Under the pieces are notes generated by a model that had not been told where the DNA came from, did not search any database, and saw nothing but the letters and a program-made list of their open reading frames with translations. DNA of 64,000 nucleotides from Betaproteobacteria bacterium (GTDB taxonomy: Bacteria > Pseudomonadota > Gammaproteobacteria > Burkholderiales > Casimicrobiaceae): NCBI GenBank assembly GCA_016192065.1, contig JACPUX010000019.1, forward strand, positions 1 to 64,000, given 5' to 3'. The position numbers were made by a program, and so were the translations under genes. Shown in pieces: positions 48,094 to 59,271 of this stretch (its first letter is position 1; each line of letters starts with the position of its first letter).

Positions 48094-49014
48094 ATGAAGA
48101 ACCGACGTTTGCAGGACTGGGTCAACGCGCGCCTGCGCGCTGAACCACCACGCGCCAAATCGCTCCTGGTGACGATCTGGGGCGACGCGATCGTGCCGCA
48201 TGGCGGCGAAGCGGCGCTCTCCAGCATCATTGATTTGGCGGCCTGTTTTGGCGCCAGCGACCGCTTGGTGCGTACCAGTATTTTCCGCTTGACGCGGGAC
48301 GGCTGGCTCGTCGGTGCGCGCGACGGCCGCCGCAGCTATTACAAACTTACCGCTGACGGGCGGCGCAAGGTCGATCACGCCTATCGCCGCATCTACAGTC
48401 CGCCGGCGCCGAGCTGGGACGGCAACTGGCTGATCGCGATCATTCCGCCCAACACCATGATGGATAAGCCGCGCGACAATCTGCGCCGGGAGCTGGGATG
48501 GGAAGGCTTCGGCATCCTCGGGCCTGGGCTTTTCGCACGCCCCGGGGGCGACCGCGATACGGTCACGGACATCATCAAGAGCTTCCGCGCCACCGACAAG
48601 GTGGTGGTGTTCAACGCCAAGGAGCTGCCCGAAGGTAAGGGCGCAGGCGCGCGTGATTTGGTTCGTGAGTGCTGGAATCTTAACGCCATGGCCAATTCCT
48701 ACCGCACCTTCGTGCGACAGTACACGCCCGCGCTGAAGCTTCTGAGTGAAACCGCCGATCTTGATCCGGAGCAGGCCTTCACCAGCCGGATTCTGGTTCT
48801 GCACGCCTTCCGGCGCGTGTTGTTGAAGGATCCGCAGTTGCCTTCGGCGCTGCTCCCGCAGGGTTGGCCGGGGCTGGCGGCCTATGAGCTGACGCGCGAA
48901 ATCTACCGGGTTTCGCGTGAGGCCTCCGAGCAATATTTGCAGAACACCGTCGAAACTCAGCGCGGTCCATTCCCGGTCGAAGACGCCTCGTTCAAGAAGC
49001 GCTTCGCCAAGTAA
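48094..49014 (+). CDS. paaX: Phenylacetate operon repressor PaaX
   Basis: 306 residues. PaaX represses paa genes until phenylacetyl-CoA binds. The N-terminal winged helix reads PRAKSLLVTIWGDAIVPHGG, LGASDRLVRTS-like text (FGASDRLVRTSIFRLTRDGW) and RSYYKLTADGRRKVDHAYRR. The middle and C-terminal domains have WDGNWLIAIIPP, RRELGWEGFGILGPGLFARP and LVLHAFRRVLLKDPQLPSAL. It is divergent from paaA over 223 bp. Confidence 0.95.
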   Translation: MKNRRLQDWVNARLRAEPPRAKSLLVTIWGDAIVPHGGEAALSSIIDLAACFGASDRLVRTSIFRLTRDGWLVGARDGRRSYYKLTADGRRKVDHAYRRIYSPPAPSWDGNWLIAIIPPNTMMDKPRDNLRRELGWEGFGILGPGLFARPGGDRDTVTDIIKSFRATDKVVVFNAKELPEGKGAGARDLVRECWNLNAMANSYRTFVRQYTPALKLLSETADLDPEQAFTSRILVLHAFRRVLLKDPQLPSALLPQGWPGLAAYELTREIYRVSREASEQYLQNTVETQRGPFPVEDASFKKRFAK

Positions 49015-49095
49015 TCGCCAGCACGCGGCGTACGCCTCAAGCCCGGCGGGAATTCTGCCGAAAACCCTCCTGTGGGGCTGGCCCACGGGAGGGGT

Positions 49096-51771
49096 ATGAC
49101 CCAGCACTATCTCGGACATCTGTTCGCGCCGCGCAGCGTCGCAGTCTTCGGCGCCAGCGCTGAGCGGAACTCGCTCGGTGGGGTGGTCTTCGCGAATCTC
49201 GTGGCGGCGCGCTTCGCCGGTGCCGTCTATCCGATCAACCTGAGGCCGCAGGAACTCCCCGGGCACCGGGTGTACGGCTCCCTCGATGAAGTCGGCGCGG
49301 CGGTGGACCTCGCGGTGATCGCCACACCGGCTGAAACAGTACCGCAAATCGTCGAGGCCTGCGGCAAGCGCGGCGTCAAGGCGATCGCCCTGCTCAGCGC
49401 GGGTTTTGCCGAAACCGGGGCACGGGGCGCGTTTCTCGAACGCTCTGTGCTTGCCTCGGCGCGCCGCCACGGCATGCGCTTGCTCGGGGCGAAATGCCTG
49501 GGGGTGGTGCGCCCCGCACAGGCCTTGAACGTTTCGGCGGGAGGTGGCCAGCCCTACGCTGGCGATCTGGCGCTGGTGTCGCAATCGGCGGCCGTCTGCG
49601 CCTCGGTGCTCGATTGGGCGCATACCAACGACATCGGATTCTCGACCATCGTGTCCTTGGGCACTGCCATCGATCTTGACTTTGGCGATGTGCTCGATTT
49701 CCTGATTAGTGACATCCAAACGCGCAGCATCCTGTTGCACGTCGAACGGGTTCGCGATGCCCGACGATTCATGAGCGGCCTGCGTGCGGCGGCGCGAGTC
49801 AAGCCGGTGGTGGTGGTCAAGGTCGGGCGGCACGAAGAGCCGCAAGGCCTGCGGCGATTGGGTGAGGAAAGCGGTCTACCCTTTGACGAGGTCTTCGACG
49901 CCGCGATCACACGTGCCGGAGCGGTGCGGGTGCGTACCGTCGGCGACTTGTTTTCCGCCGCCCGAGTGCTGGCCGGGAACAAGCGCCCCCAAGGCCTGCG
50001 GCTGGCCGTCGTGGCCAACGGCAGAGGCCCAGGGGTACTGGCCGCCGATCGGGCCGTGGACCTCGGACTGGAGTTGGCGGGTTTTTGCGCCGAAACTCTG
50101 GCCGCACTGGATCGCTGCCAGCGCGGCGGCTGGTCGCGCCGCAATCCGATCGATCTCTTGGGGGATGCCGACACCGAGCGCTTTGCGCAAGCGCTGGAGG
50201 TTTGCAGCACGGACTCCGGCGTTGACGGCATCCTGGCGATCCTTTGCCCGCAGACCCTCACCGACCCCTTGCGGCTCGCGCGGCGCATCATCGAACTGGC
50301 TGGGCGAACCGAGAAGCCCATCCTTGCCTGCTGGATGGGCGAGGTCCAGGTGCGCGAAGCCAGACGCTTGTTCACCGATGCCCGCCTCCCCAGCTTCCGC
50401 GCCCCCGAAGCCGCGGTCGAGGCCTTCGCTGCTCTGGCGCGTCATCACCAGAATCGCGTCAACCTGCTGCAAACGCCGGGGGCCCTATCCCGCCAAACAC
50501 CTCCTGATTTGGAGGGGGCGAAGCTGATCATCGAGTCCGCCCTCGCTGAGCGGCGCGAGTACCTTGGCGAAATGGAAGCCAAGGCGCTGGCTTCGGCGTT
50601 TCGGATTCCGGTGGTTCCGTATATGCTCGCCCGCTCGCCCAACGAAGCGCTGCTCTTCGCACAGCAGATCGGTTTTCCGGTGGCGATGAAGGTGCTGGGC
50701 TCCGGTTTCGGACGACGCAGTGAATGCGGCGGCGTGATGCTCAATCTAACCAGCGCCCAGGCGGTGCGAACGGCGCACAGAGATTTGATCGAGGCGGTGC
50801 AAGCGAAGTTTCCCCAGGCCCGGATCGAGGGTGTCAGCATCGAGCGCATGCAGATGCTGCCCGAGGCTCGGGAACTGGCCATCGGGGTGAGCACCGATCC
50901 GGTGTTTGGGCCGGTCATCAGCCTGGGGCCCGGTGGAAAGCACGCGCGACTGGCACAGCATCGCGCGGTGGCGCTGCCACCCCTAAACCGCTCGCTGATT
51001 GACCATCTGCTCGCCGAGAGCCATGTCGCCGCATATCTTCAGGGACCGGAGCATGCACCGGAAATTGATCGTGCGGCTTTGGGGGGACTCTTGGAACGGG
51101 TTTCGGAGATGGTCTGTGAAATGCCCTGGATTCGCCGCCTGGAGATCAATCCTTGCCTGGTCGATGCCGGCGGCGCGCGCGTGCTCAACGTGCGCGTCAT
51201 GGTTGGGCAGCACTTCAGTGGCGAAAACCGCTACCGACACATGGCGATCTGCCCGTACCCCGTTCATTTGGTGCGCCACTGGCAGATGACCAATGGAACT
51301 GGTCTTTGCGTACGCCCGATTCGCCCGGAAGATGCCGAAGCGGAGCAGGATTTTGTCCGCGGCCTCACCGACCGCAGCCGCTACCTGCGCTTTCAGATGA
51401 GTCTCAATGAGCTGACCCCGGCGGCCTTGGCGCGCTTCACCCAGATTGACTATGACCGGGAGATGGCGCTGGTGGCACAGGCCGGTCCAGCCACCGAGTC
51501 AACCCTGATTGGCGAGGCGCGCTACACCATCAACCCCGACGGCGTAAGCTGCGAATTCGGTCTGGTGGTCGCCGACGCCTGGCGCCAGCGGGGCGTCGGT
51601 GCCAGGCTCATGCACTGCCTCATGGATGCCGCGCGCGAGCGGGGTCTCAAAACCATGCGCGGTGAAGTCTTGCTCGAGAACGAAGGCATGCGGCGGCTCA
51701 TGGCCGCGCTGGGCTTCAATGAAGAGTCCGGCGAAGACGAAGAACTCGTCGAAGTGGTCAGTGCGCTCTGA
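49096..51771 (+). CDS. Pat-like protein acyltransferase (acyl-CoA synthetase-like plus GNAT domain)
   Basis: 891 residues from the ATG at 49096, just after GGGAGGGG. The order is a CoA-binding domain (LFAPRSVAVFGASAERNSLG), a succinyl-CoA-ligase-like domain (VSQSAAVCASVLDWAHTNDI), an ATP-grasp domain (FPVAMKVLGSGFGRRSECGG) and a C-terminal GNAT acetyltransferase (LCVRPIRPEDAEAEQDFVRG, with FGLVVADAWRQRGVGARLMH). This is the architecture of Pat/PatZ lysine acetyltransferases, which shut down acyl-CoA ligases by acetylation. Position behind paaX suggests CoA-ester metabolism; targets are unknown. Confidence 0.88.
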   Translation: MTQHYLGHLFAPRSVAVFGASAERNSLGGVVFANLVAARFAGAVYPINLRPQELPGHRVYGSLDEVGAAVDLAVIATPAETVPQIVEACGKRGVKAIALLSAGFAETGARGAFLERSVLASARRHGMRLLGAKCLGVVRPAQALNVSAGGGQPYAGDLALVSQSAAVCASVLDWAHTNDIGFSTIVSLGTAIDLDFGDVLDFLISDIQTRSILLHVERVRDARRFMSGLRAAARVKPVVVVKVGRHEEPQGLRRLGEESGLPFDEVFDAAITRAGAVRVRTVGDLFSAARVLAGNKRPQGLRLAVVANGRGPGVLAADRAVDLGLELAGFCAETLAALDRCQRGGWSRRNPIDLLGDADTERFAQALEVCSTDSGVDGILAILCPQTLTDPLRLARRIIELAGRTEKPILACWMGEVQVREARRLFTDARLPSFRAPEAAVEAFAALARHHQNRVNLLQTPGALSRQTPPDLEGAKLIIESALAERREYLGEMEAKALASAFRIPVVPYMLARSPNEALLFAQQIGFPVAMKVLGSGFGRRSECGGVMLNLTSAQAVRTAHRDLIEAVQAKFPQARIEGVSIERMQMLPEARELAIGVSTDPVFGPVISLGPGGKHARLAQHRAVALPPLNRSLIDHLLAESHVAAYLQGPEHAPEIDRAALGGLLERVSEMVCEMPWIRRLEINPCLVDAGGARVLNVRVMVGQHFSGENRYRHMAICPYPVHLVRHWQMTNGTGLCVRPIRPEDAEAEQDFVRGLTDRSRYLRFQMSLNELTPAALARFTQIDYDREMALVAQAGPATESTLIGEARYTINPDGVSCEFGLVVADAWRQRGVGARLMHCLMDAARERGLKTMRGEVLLENEGMRRLMAALGFNEESGEDEELVEVVSAL

Positions 51772-51901
51772 CCGGTGCCAGCGGGAAAGGTGCGTGCGGT
51801 GTTCCCGGAACCGGCGATCATCCTGATGATGCCGGCTTCACGCCGGTTCGGTTCCTCGCGCTGGCGGGTCGAACGACCGCTGCCTCGCGGCGAACGGCGG
51901 T

Positions 51902-52258
51902 TCAGCGGATGCGGCCGCCGCCACCGGTTTCCCAGGGATCGCGGCGGATCGCTTCGGGCTTAGGCTTGGGGGGGAAGAGCCGGTCGTAGAGCACGGAGAG
52001 CGCGAGCAACTCCGTGTACACCTGGGACGGAAATCCCTGGCGGGTGTTGCGATCGGTCATCAGCAAGTTCTGAAAGTAAGATCGCGCGGTGTCCGGCGAA
52101 GACCAGACCGCGACAATGCGCTCGACGATCTGCGGATACTGCTCGGAGAGCTGCTTGGGATAGTGCTGCTCATGTCCCTTGAGCAGGGCGAGCAGATTGG
52201 CGTCCTTGAAAAAGGCGTCGTTCGCCTGGGAGCGCAAGCCGCTCATATAGTTGTCCAT
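51902..52258 (-). CDS. Conserved hypothetical protein
   Basis: 118 residues, hydrophilic and mostly helical, without signal peptide or membrane segment. Text such as LLALLKGHEQHYPKQLSEQY and SYFQNLLMTDRNTRQGFPSQ reads like a real, constrained protein, and codon use matches the neighbours. No family or function was recognised. The 130 bp downstream of the Pat-like gene and the 163 bp towards the transferase gene hold no other gene. Confidence 0.7.
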   Translation of the reverse strand: MDNYMSGLRSQANDAFFKDANLLALLKGHEQHYPKQLSEQYPQIVERIVAVWSSPDTARSYFQNLLMTDRNTRQGFPSQVYTELLALSVLYDRLFPPKPKPEAIRRDPWETGGGGRIR

Positions 52259-52421
52259 GCCACACCTCGAACCGGATCAGTTTGCTCGCACACGCTTCGA
52301 CCTTGCACGCTCCCGCGAAGTTTCAGGGGCGGGGCTTGCGGCCGGTGTTTCCGACTGCGGCGCCCTATTGTGAGGGAGCCGCGCCGGCACCGCTACTGAA
52401 TAATCCGAAAGTTGCGCCGAA

Positions 52422-54571
<2,150 letters not shown>

Positions 54572-54576
54572 GGAGA

Positions 54577-54704
54577 CGCTGATCAACGCAGAATCCGTCA
54601 TTCCGGTGGAAGCCGGAATGGAGGAAATTCATTGAATCGGACACCGGCTCCCCGCTTCAGACATGCGGGGACAAGCCCCGCCGGTATGACGGCTTTGATC
54701 AGCG
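54577..54704. repeat. 128-bp element with 10-bp terminal inverted repeats
   Basis: Perfect ends CGCTGATCAA (54577-54586) and TTGATCAGCG (54695-54704). Inside, CCGTCATTCCGG near the left end faces CCGGTATGACGG near the right end, and ATTCCGGTGGAAGCCGGAAT and CCCCGCTTCAGACATGCGGGG-type arms form further hairpins. There is no open frame. It resembles a MITE or a REP-like mobile repeat inserted between purB and the end of the arn operon. Confidence 0.75.
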
Positions 54705-54765
54705 CTCCCCGCGAAACCCTGAAGGAGCCCCTGCCGGAGCGGCCTGCTGCTTCGCGCGCCGGACA

Positions 54766-55227
54766 CTAGGCGCGCAGCGCCAGCGCCGCGGCGAGGACCT
54801 CCTCGGCGTGTCCGGCCACCTTCACACCTCGCCATTCACGCGCCAGGCGGCCATTTTGATCGATCAGGAAGGTGCTGCGCTCGATACCGCGAACCTGTTT
54901 GCCGTACATGTTCTTGAATTTGATCACGCCGAGTTGAGTGCAGAGTTTCTCTTCCGTGTCGGACAGCAGGACGAAGGGAAACTCGTACTTGGCGCGAAAG
55001 CTCTCGTGTGATTTCAGAGTGTCACGCGAGACACCGGCGATGACGCAGCCCAGTTGCAGAAATTCGGCGTGCAAATCACGAAAGGCGATGCCTTCGTTGG
55101 TGCAGCCCGGGGTGTTGTCCTTGGGATAGAAGTAGAGCACCACCGGATGTCCACGGTGGGCGGAAAGCCGGAATTCGCTGTTCCCGGTTGCGGGCAGGAC
55201 GAAGTCGGCGACGGTGGGGAGGTTCAC
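54766..55227 (-). CDS. bcp: Thiol peroxidase of the Bcp/PrxQ family
   Basis: 153 residues from a GTG at 55227 with AAGGAG six bases upstream. Peroxiredoxin that reduces hydroperoxides. The active-site segment VVLYFYPKDNTPGCTNEGIA has the peroxidatic Cys; the second Cys five residues later, seen in E. coli Bcp, is absent, so a 1-Cys mechanism or another resolving Cys is likely. It follows arnD by 10 bases and seems to be the last gene of the arn operon. Confidence 0.92.
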   Translation of the reverse strand: MNLPTVADFVLPATGNSEFRLSAHRGHPVVLYFYPKDNTPGCTNEGIAFRDLHAEFLQLGCVIAGVSRDTLKSHESFRAKYEFPFVLLSDTEEKLCTQLGVIKFKNMYGKQVRGIERSTFLIDQNGRLAREWRGVKVAGHAEEVLAAALALRA

Positions 55228-55237
55228 TTTGACTCCT

Positions 55238-56212
55238 TCAGCTTGGAGACAACATTTCTGGATCGAATCGAACCGCGTGCGTGCGCGCGTTCGGCGAGTG
55301 CGGTTCGGCGAGGAACTCCGCGCCCTGGACGAGCACCATCCCAGCGCGCCCGAAGACCTCGCCCAAAGCAATTTCATGCCGCGGCAAATCGGTGGGCATC
55401 TGGCGCTCGAAAAAGGCTCGTAGCGGAACGCACGCTCGCCCCTGGCTGCTCCAGCCCGCCAGGAGCCGCTCGAATACCGGCAGGAGCTTCTGGCCTTCGA
55501 GTTCGGCATGAAGAGTGAAGACCTGGTCGCGCCCGGGCATCGCGGCGGTGAGATCGAGCAAATGCTCGGCGACGTTTTCGACGGTGTGCCCGGCGCAGCC
55601 GATCAGTTCGTCGAGTGTTGGCAGGGTGGTCGGAAATTGCGGGCAATGGATCAACTCCGCGTTCCACGTCGGCAAGAAGGGATGCGTGCCGCGGCAGTCC
55701 GAGGCGTAGTCGAAACCCAGGCGCTGGGTGAGACGCAAGGCCTCCACGTTCATTTGCCAGCCGGCCGCACCATGCACTCGTGGGGCTTCACCGAAGACCG
55801 CGCCGAATCTCTCGATCGCTCGGTTCATGGCCGCCGCCGTCCAACTCGCATTGGCCGAAGCGACGCCATCCTGCCAGGCTACGTGGTCCCAGCAATGCAC
55901 ACCGACCTCGAAGCCGGCGTCACGTGCCGCCAGCATTTCGGCGTGGGCGCGCCGGCCGATGTCCGGGCCGGGAAGCACCGTGCCATAGAGTAGCGTGCGC
56001 AAACCGTAGTGCTCCAGCACCGAGGTGCGTCCAACCTTGCGCATGAAGCCGGGGCGAAAGGCGCGGCGAATGGCGCGCCCGGTGTGATCGGGACCGAGGC
56101 TGAAGAGGAAGGTCGCACCCGCGGCATGGCGGCGCAGTGTTTCCACTAGGCGTGGCACGCCTTCGCGAGTGCCGCGCAGGGTGTCGACGTCGACCTTGAG
56201 GGCGATGCTCAA
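55238..56212 (-). CDS. arnD: Deformylase of aminoarabinose synthesis, ArnD-like
   Basis: 324 residues, starting at a TTG that overlaps the previous stop (TTGA); no closer ATG fits. ArnD removes the formyl group from undecaprenyl-phosphate-L-Ara4FN. It is a polysaccharide deacetylase: IALKVDVDTLRGTREGVPRL holds the metal-binding Asp pair, GVHCWDHVAWQDGV the His motif, and GFDYASDCRGTHPFLPTW follows. The C-terminal region has QVFTLHAELEGQKLLPVFER. Confidence 0.92.
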   Translation of the reverse strand: MSIALKVDVDTLRGTREGVPRLVETLRRHAAGATFLFSLGPDHTGRAIRRAFRPGFMRKVGRTSVLEHYGLRTLLYGTVLPGPDIGRRAHAEMLAARDAGFEVGVHCWDHVAWQDGVASANASWTAAAMNRAIERFGAVFGEAPRVHGAAGWQMNVEALRLTQRLGFDYASDCRGTHPFLPTWNAELIHCPQFPTTLPTLDELIGCAGHTVENVAEHLLDLTAAMPGRDQVFTLHAELEGQKLLPVFERLLAGWSSQGRACVPLRAFFERQMPTDLPRHEIALGEVFGRAGMVLVQGAEFLAEPHSPNARTHAVRFDPEMLSPS

Positions 56213-57252
56213 TCGACCAGGCGACGCGCTTGCGCCACGTCGCCGCGATAGGCCTCGAAAATGCGCCGCAGGGCTTCGGCCATGGGTACGCTGGGGGACC
56301 AATCGAGATCGCGGCAAGTGTTGTCGATTTTCGGCACACGATTCTGCACGTCCTGGTAGCCTTTGCCATAGTAGGCGTCGGCGGTGGTCTCGATGATCTC
56401 CACTTGGGCGGCGCTGTTGCGGTACTCGGGGTAGCTCAGGGCAAGTTCGAGCATCATGGTGGCCAGCTCGCGTACCGAGAAGTTGTTCGCCGGATTGCCG
56501 ATGTTGTAGATCTGCCCGCTCGCCACACCATGGTCGTTGGCAATGATCTTCAGGAGGGCATCGATGCCGTCGTCGATGTAGGTGAACGCGCGCTTCTGCG
56601 TGCCCCCGTCCACCAGCTTGATCGGTTCGCCACGCACGATGTGTCCCAGGAACTGGGTGATCACGCGCGAGCTGCCTTCCTTGGGGGTGTTGATGGAATC
56701 GAGCCCGGCGCCGATCCAGTTGAAGGGCCGAAATAAGGTGAAGTCCAGACCCTGCTCCATGCCATAGGCCCAGATCACGCGATCCATCAACTGTTTGGCA
56801 CACGAATAAATCCAGCGCGGCTTGTTGATGGGGCCCAGCACCAATTCCGAAGCCTCGGGGTCGAATTCGGCGTCGCCGCACATGCCGTAGACTTCCGAAG
56901 TCGAGGGAAAGATGATGCGCTTGTGGTACTTGACGCAGGAGCGAACGATCGGCAAGTTCGCTTCGAAATCGAGTTCGAACACCCGCAAAGGCTCGCGCAC
57001 GTAAGTCGCGGGCGTGGCGATGGCCACCAGGGGCAGCACGGTGTCGCATTTCTTGATGTGGTATTCGATCCACTCGCGGTTGATGGTGATGTCGCCTTCA
57101 AAAAAATGAAAGCGCGGCTCGGTCATGAGGTCGGCGATGCGTTCAGTCTGCATGTCCATGCCGTAGATTTCCCAGTCAGTGCATGCAATGATGCGTTGGG
57201 AAAGGTGATGGCCGATGAAGCCGTTGACGCCGAGAATCAGGATTTTTTTCAT
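56209..57252 (-). CDS. UDP-glucuronate decarboxylase (ArnA C-terminal domain as a stand-alone protein)
   Basis: 347 residues from the ATG at 57252 (MKKILILGVNGFIGHHLSQR). Short-chain dehydrogenase that oxidises and decarboxylates UDP-glucuronate to the 4-keto-pentose. NAD-binding GVNGFIGHHL is at residues 8-17; Ser-Thr-Ser and the catalytic YxxxK lie in FPSTSEVYG and YSCAKQLMDR. Text such as LPLVAIATPATYVREPLRVF and FRPFNWIGAGLDSINTPKEG is that of ArnA. In E. coli this domain is fused to the formyltransferase; here the two are separate neighbouring genes. Confidence 0.92.
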   Translation of the reverse strand: MKKILILGVNGFIGHHLSQRIIACTDWEIYGMDMQTERIADLMTEPRFHFFEGDITINREWIEYHIKKCDTVLPLVAIATPATYVREPLRVFELDFEANLPIVRSCVKYHKRIIFPSTSEVYGMCGDAEFDPEASELVLGPINKPRWIYSCAKQLMDRVIWAYGMEQGLDFTLFRPFNWIGAGLDSINTPKEGSSRVITQFLGHIVRGEPIKLVDGGTQKRAFTYIDDGIDALLKIIANDHGVASGQIYNIGNPANNFSVRELATMMLELALSYPEYRNSAAQVEIIETTADAYYGKGYQDVQNRVPKIDNTCRDLDWSPSVPMAEALRRIFEAYRGDVAQARRLVD

Positions 57253-57334
57253 GGAGGGGTGGTACGCGGGTCGGACGGCGAGGGCGGAAAGCCGCACATT
57301 TTACGCCTTGCGCCCGCGCCGGGCGAGCGTCGCC

Positions 57335-58261
57335 TCAACTGGGCAAGGGCACGGGGGCGCTGCCGAAGCGACGCACGAAGCCGGCGGCATCTAGCGGCTG
57401 GCCTTCGACCTCGAACGCCAGCACCCGTAGTAGACCGCCGGCGCCGCAGCGGGCGAGTAGGTGGCCATCGCGCACTTCCAGAGTGGGGAGCAGGCACGGT
57501 TCGGCCGAGCCGGCGAGCACTGTGCTACGCAGGACGCGCGTCGCCAGACCGGCCAGGGTGGTGGTGGCACCGGGGTAAGGCGGGGCCACGGCGCGCACCA
57601 AATCGTGGATGGCGCGGGCATTCTGTCGCCAGTCGATTTCGCCGTCCTCGGGCTTGCGTCCGCCGAAGTAGCCGCCTTGACTGAGATCCTGGGGGATGCT
57701 TGGCGCGGTGCCGGCGACCAAGGCGGGCAGCACGTCGAACAGCGCCAGCTCCGCGGCCACGGTGACCTTGTCGAACACCTCCCGGGCGGTGTCGTCAGGC
57801 AGAATCGGCACCGCTCGTTGCGCCACGATGTTGCCGGCATCGGGCTTGACCGTCATGTAGTGCAGAGTGGCACCGGTTTCCGCCTCGCCCTTGATGATCG
57901 CCCAGTTCACCGGTACCCGGCCGCGGTACTTGGGCAGGAGCGAGCCATGCATGTTCAGGGCGCCTCGTGAAGGAAGCGTCAACAGGGACTCTTTCAGCAG
58001 GTGCCGGTAGTAGAAGGAAAACAGGAAGTCCGGCCGTGCCGCGGCGACGCGCGCTCGGACCACCTCGGTATTGGGATCGTCCGGCACGATCAGGGCGATG
58101 CCCTGTTCTTCGGCCACGCGCGCCACACTTTCGAACCAGATGGTTTCGCGCGGCGAATCCTGGTGAGTGACCACCAGCCCGACCTCGACACCACGCGCCA
58201 GGAGTACGCGCAGGCAGCGCACGCCGACATTGTGATAGGCGAAGACCACCGCGCGGGTCAT
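57335..58261 (-). CDS. UDP-L-Ara4N formyltransferase (ArnA N-terminal domain as a stand-alone protein)
   Basis: 308 residues. Methionyl-tRNA formyltransferase fold. The catalytic stretch NMHGSLLPKYRGRVPVNWA has the Asn and His, with the Asp in VKPDAGNIVAQRAVPI. It transfers a formyl group from N10-formyltetrahydrofolate to UDP-L-Ara4N. It lies 82 bp upstream of the decarboxylase gene and overlaps arnC by one base. A full C-terminal OB-like region is present. Confidence 0.92.
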   Translation of the reverse strand: MTRAVVFAYHNVGVRCLRVLLARGVEVGLVVTHQDSPRETIWFESVARVAEEQGIALIVPDDPNTEVVRARVAAARPDFLFSFYYRHLLKESLLTLPSRGALNMHGSLLPKYRGRVPVNWAIIKGEAETGATLHYMTVKPDAGNIVAQRAVPILPDDTAREVFDKVTVAAELALFDVLPALVAGTAPSIPQDLSQGGYFGGRKPEDGEIDWRQNARAIHDLVRAVAPPYPGATTTLAGLATRVLRSTVLAGSAEPCLLPTLEVRDGHLLARCGAGGLLRVLAFEVEGQPLDAAGFVRRFGSAPVPLPS

Positions 58262-59271
58262 CAGTCGGTCTCGCTGAGCCGCGAGTTCGCGCGGTTTGCC
58301 GCCGCGGTCTCGTGCGCTTGTTTGGGCGAGCCCTCCAGCACCGCTTGAATGACGAAACGGGGCCGGTTGCGCACCTGCTGATAAATGCGACCGACGTATT
58401 CCCCCACCAGTCCGATACCGAAAAGTAGAATTCCGATCAGGAAGAAAGTGATCGCGAACAGAGTGAACACACCTTCCGCCTCAGGGCCGACGATCAGTCG
58501 CCGGCCCACCAGATAGACCACGAAGGCCGCGGAAAACAACGCCAGGAGCATGCCCGCCATGGAGAAGAGCTGGAGCGGCACCAGGGAAAAACCGGTGACC
58601 AGATCGAAATTGAGACGAATGAGCTTGTAGAGCGAATACTTCGATTCGCCCGCGGCGCGCTCCTCGTGGCCCACGGTCACCTCGGTGGGAGCGTGCGCGA
58701 AGGTGTAGGCCAGTGCCGGAATATAGGTGCTCACTTCGCGGCTGGCGACGATCGCTTGGACGATTTCGCGGCTATAGGCACGCAGCATGCAGCCCTGATC
58801 AGTCATGCGGATGCGGGTGATGCGTTCGCGCAAGCGGTTCATGGCTTTCGAGGCGAAATGCCGCCATAGACGATCTTCACGGCTGGCGCGGATGCTGCCC
58901 ACGTAATCGTGTCCGGCGTCCATCGCGGCCAGCAGCTTGCCGATATCCTCGGGCGGGTTCTGCAAATCGGCGTCGAGGGTGACGACGCGTTGGCCCCGCG
59001 CGTATTCGAAGCCGGCCATGATCGCCATGTGCTGACCGTAGTTGCCATTGAACAGGATGACCCGAGTCACCTCCGGGCGCGCCAGATACTGGTCTTTCAG
59101 CAAGGCCGCCGAGCGGTCGCGGCTGCCGTCGTTGACCAAGATGATCTCGTAGCTTACCCGCAGCGCATCCAGGGCGGGATAGAGCCGCGCGAACAAGGCG
59201 GCGAGGCCCGGCTCTTCATTGAAGACCGGAATCACCACCGAAACCAAGATTTCGCCATTCATGCGCGGCAC
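58261..59271 (-). CDS. arnC: Undecaprenyl-phosphate Ara4FN transferase ArnC
   Basis: 336 residues. A GT2 glycosyltransferase that puts L-Ara4FN on undecaprenyl phosphate. Start EILVSVVIPVFNEEPGLAAL; the DxD motif is in VVTLDADLQNPPEDIGKLLA; TDQGCMLRAYSREIVQAIVA follows. Two C-terminal transmembrane helices are seen (LFSMAGMLLALFSAAFVVYL and LFAITFFLIGILLFGIGLVG). It overlaps arnB at its start by 13 bases. Confidence 0.95.
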   Translation of the reverse strand: MPRMNGEILVSVVIPVFNEEPGLAALFARLYPALDALRVSYEIILVNDGSRDRSAALLKDQYLARPEVTRVILFNGNYGQHMAIMAGFEYARGQRVVTLDADLQNPPEDIGKLLAAMDAGHDYVGSIRASREDRLWRHFASKAMNRLRERITRIRMTDQGCMLRAYSREIVQAIVASREVSTYIPALAYTFAHAPTEVTVGHEERAAGESKYSLYKLIRLNFDLVTGFSLVPLQLFSMAGMLLALFSAAFVVYLVGRRLIVGPEAEGVFTLFAITFFLIGILLFGIGLVGEYVGRIYQQVRNRPRFVIQAVLEGSPKQAHETAAANRANSRLSETD

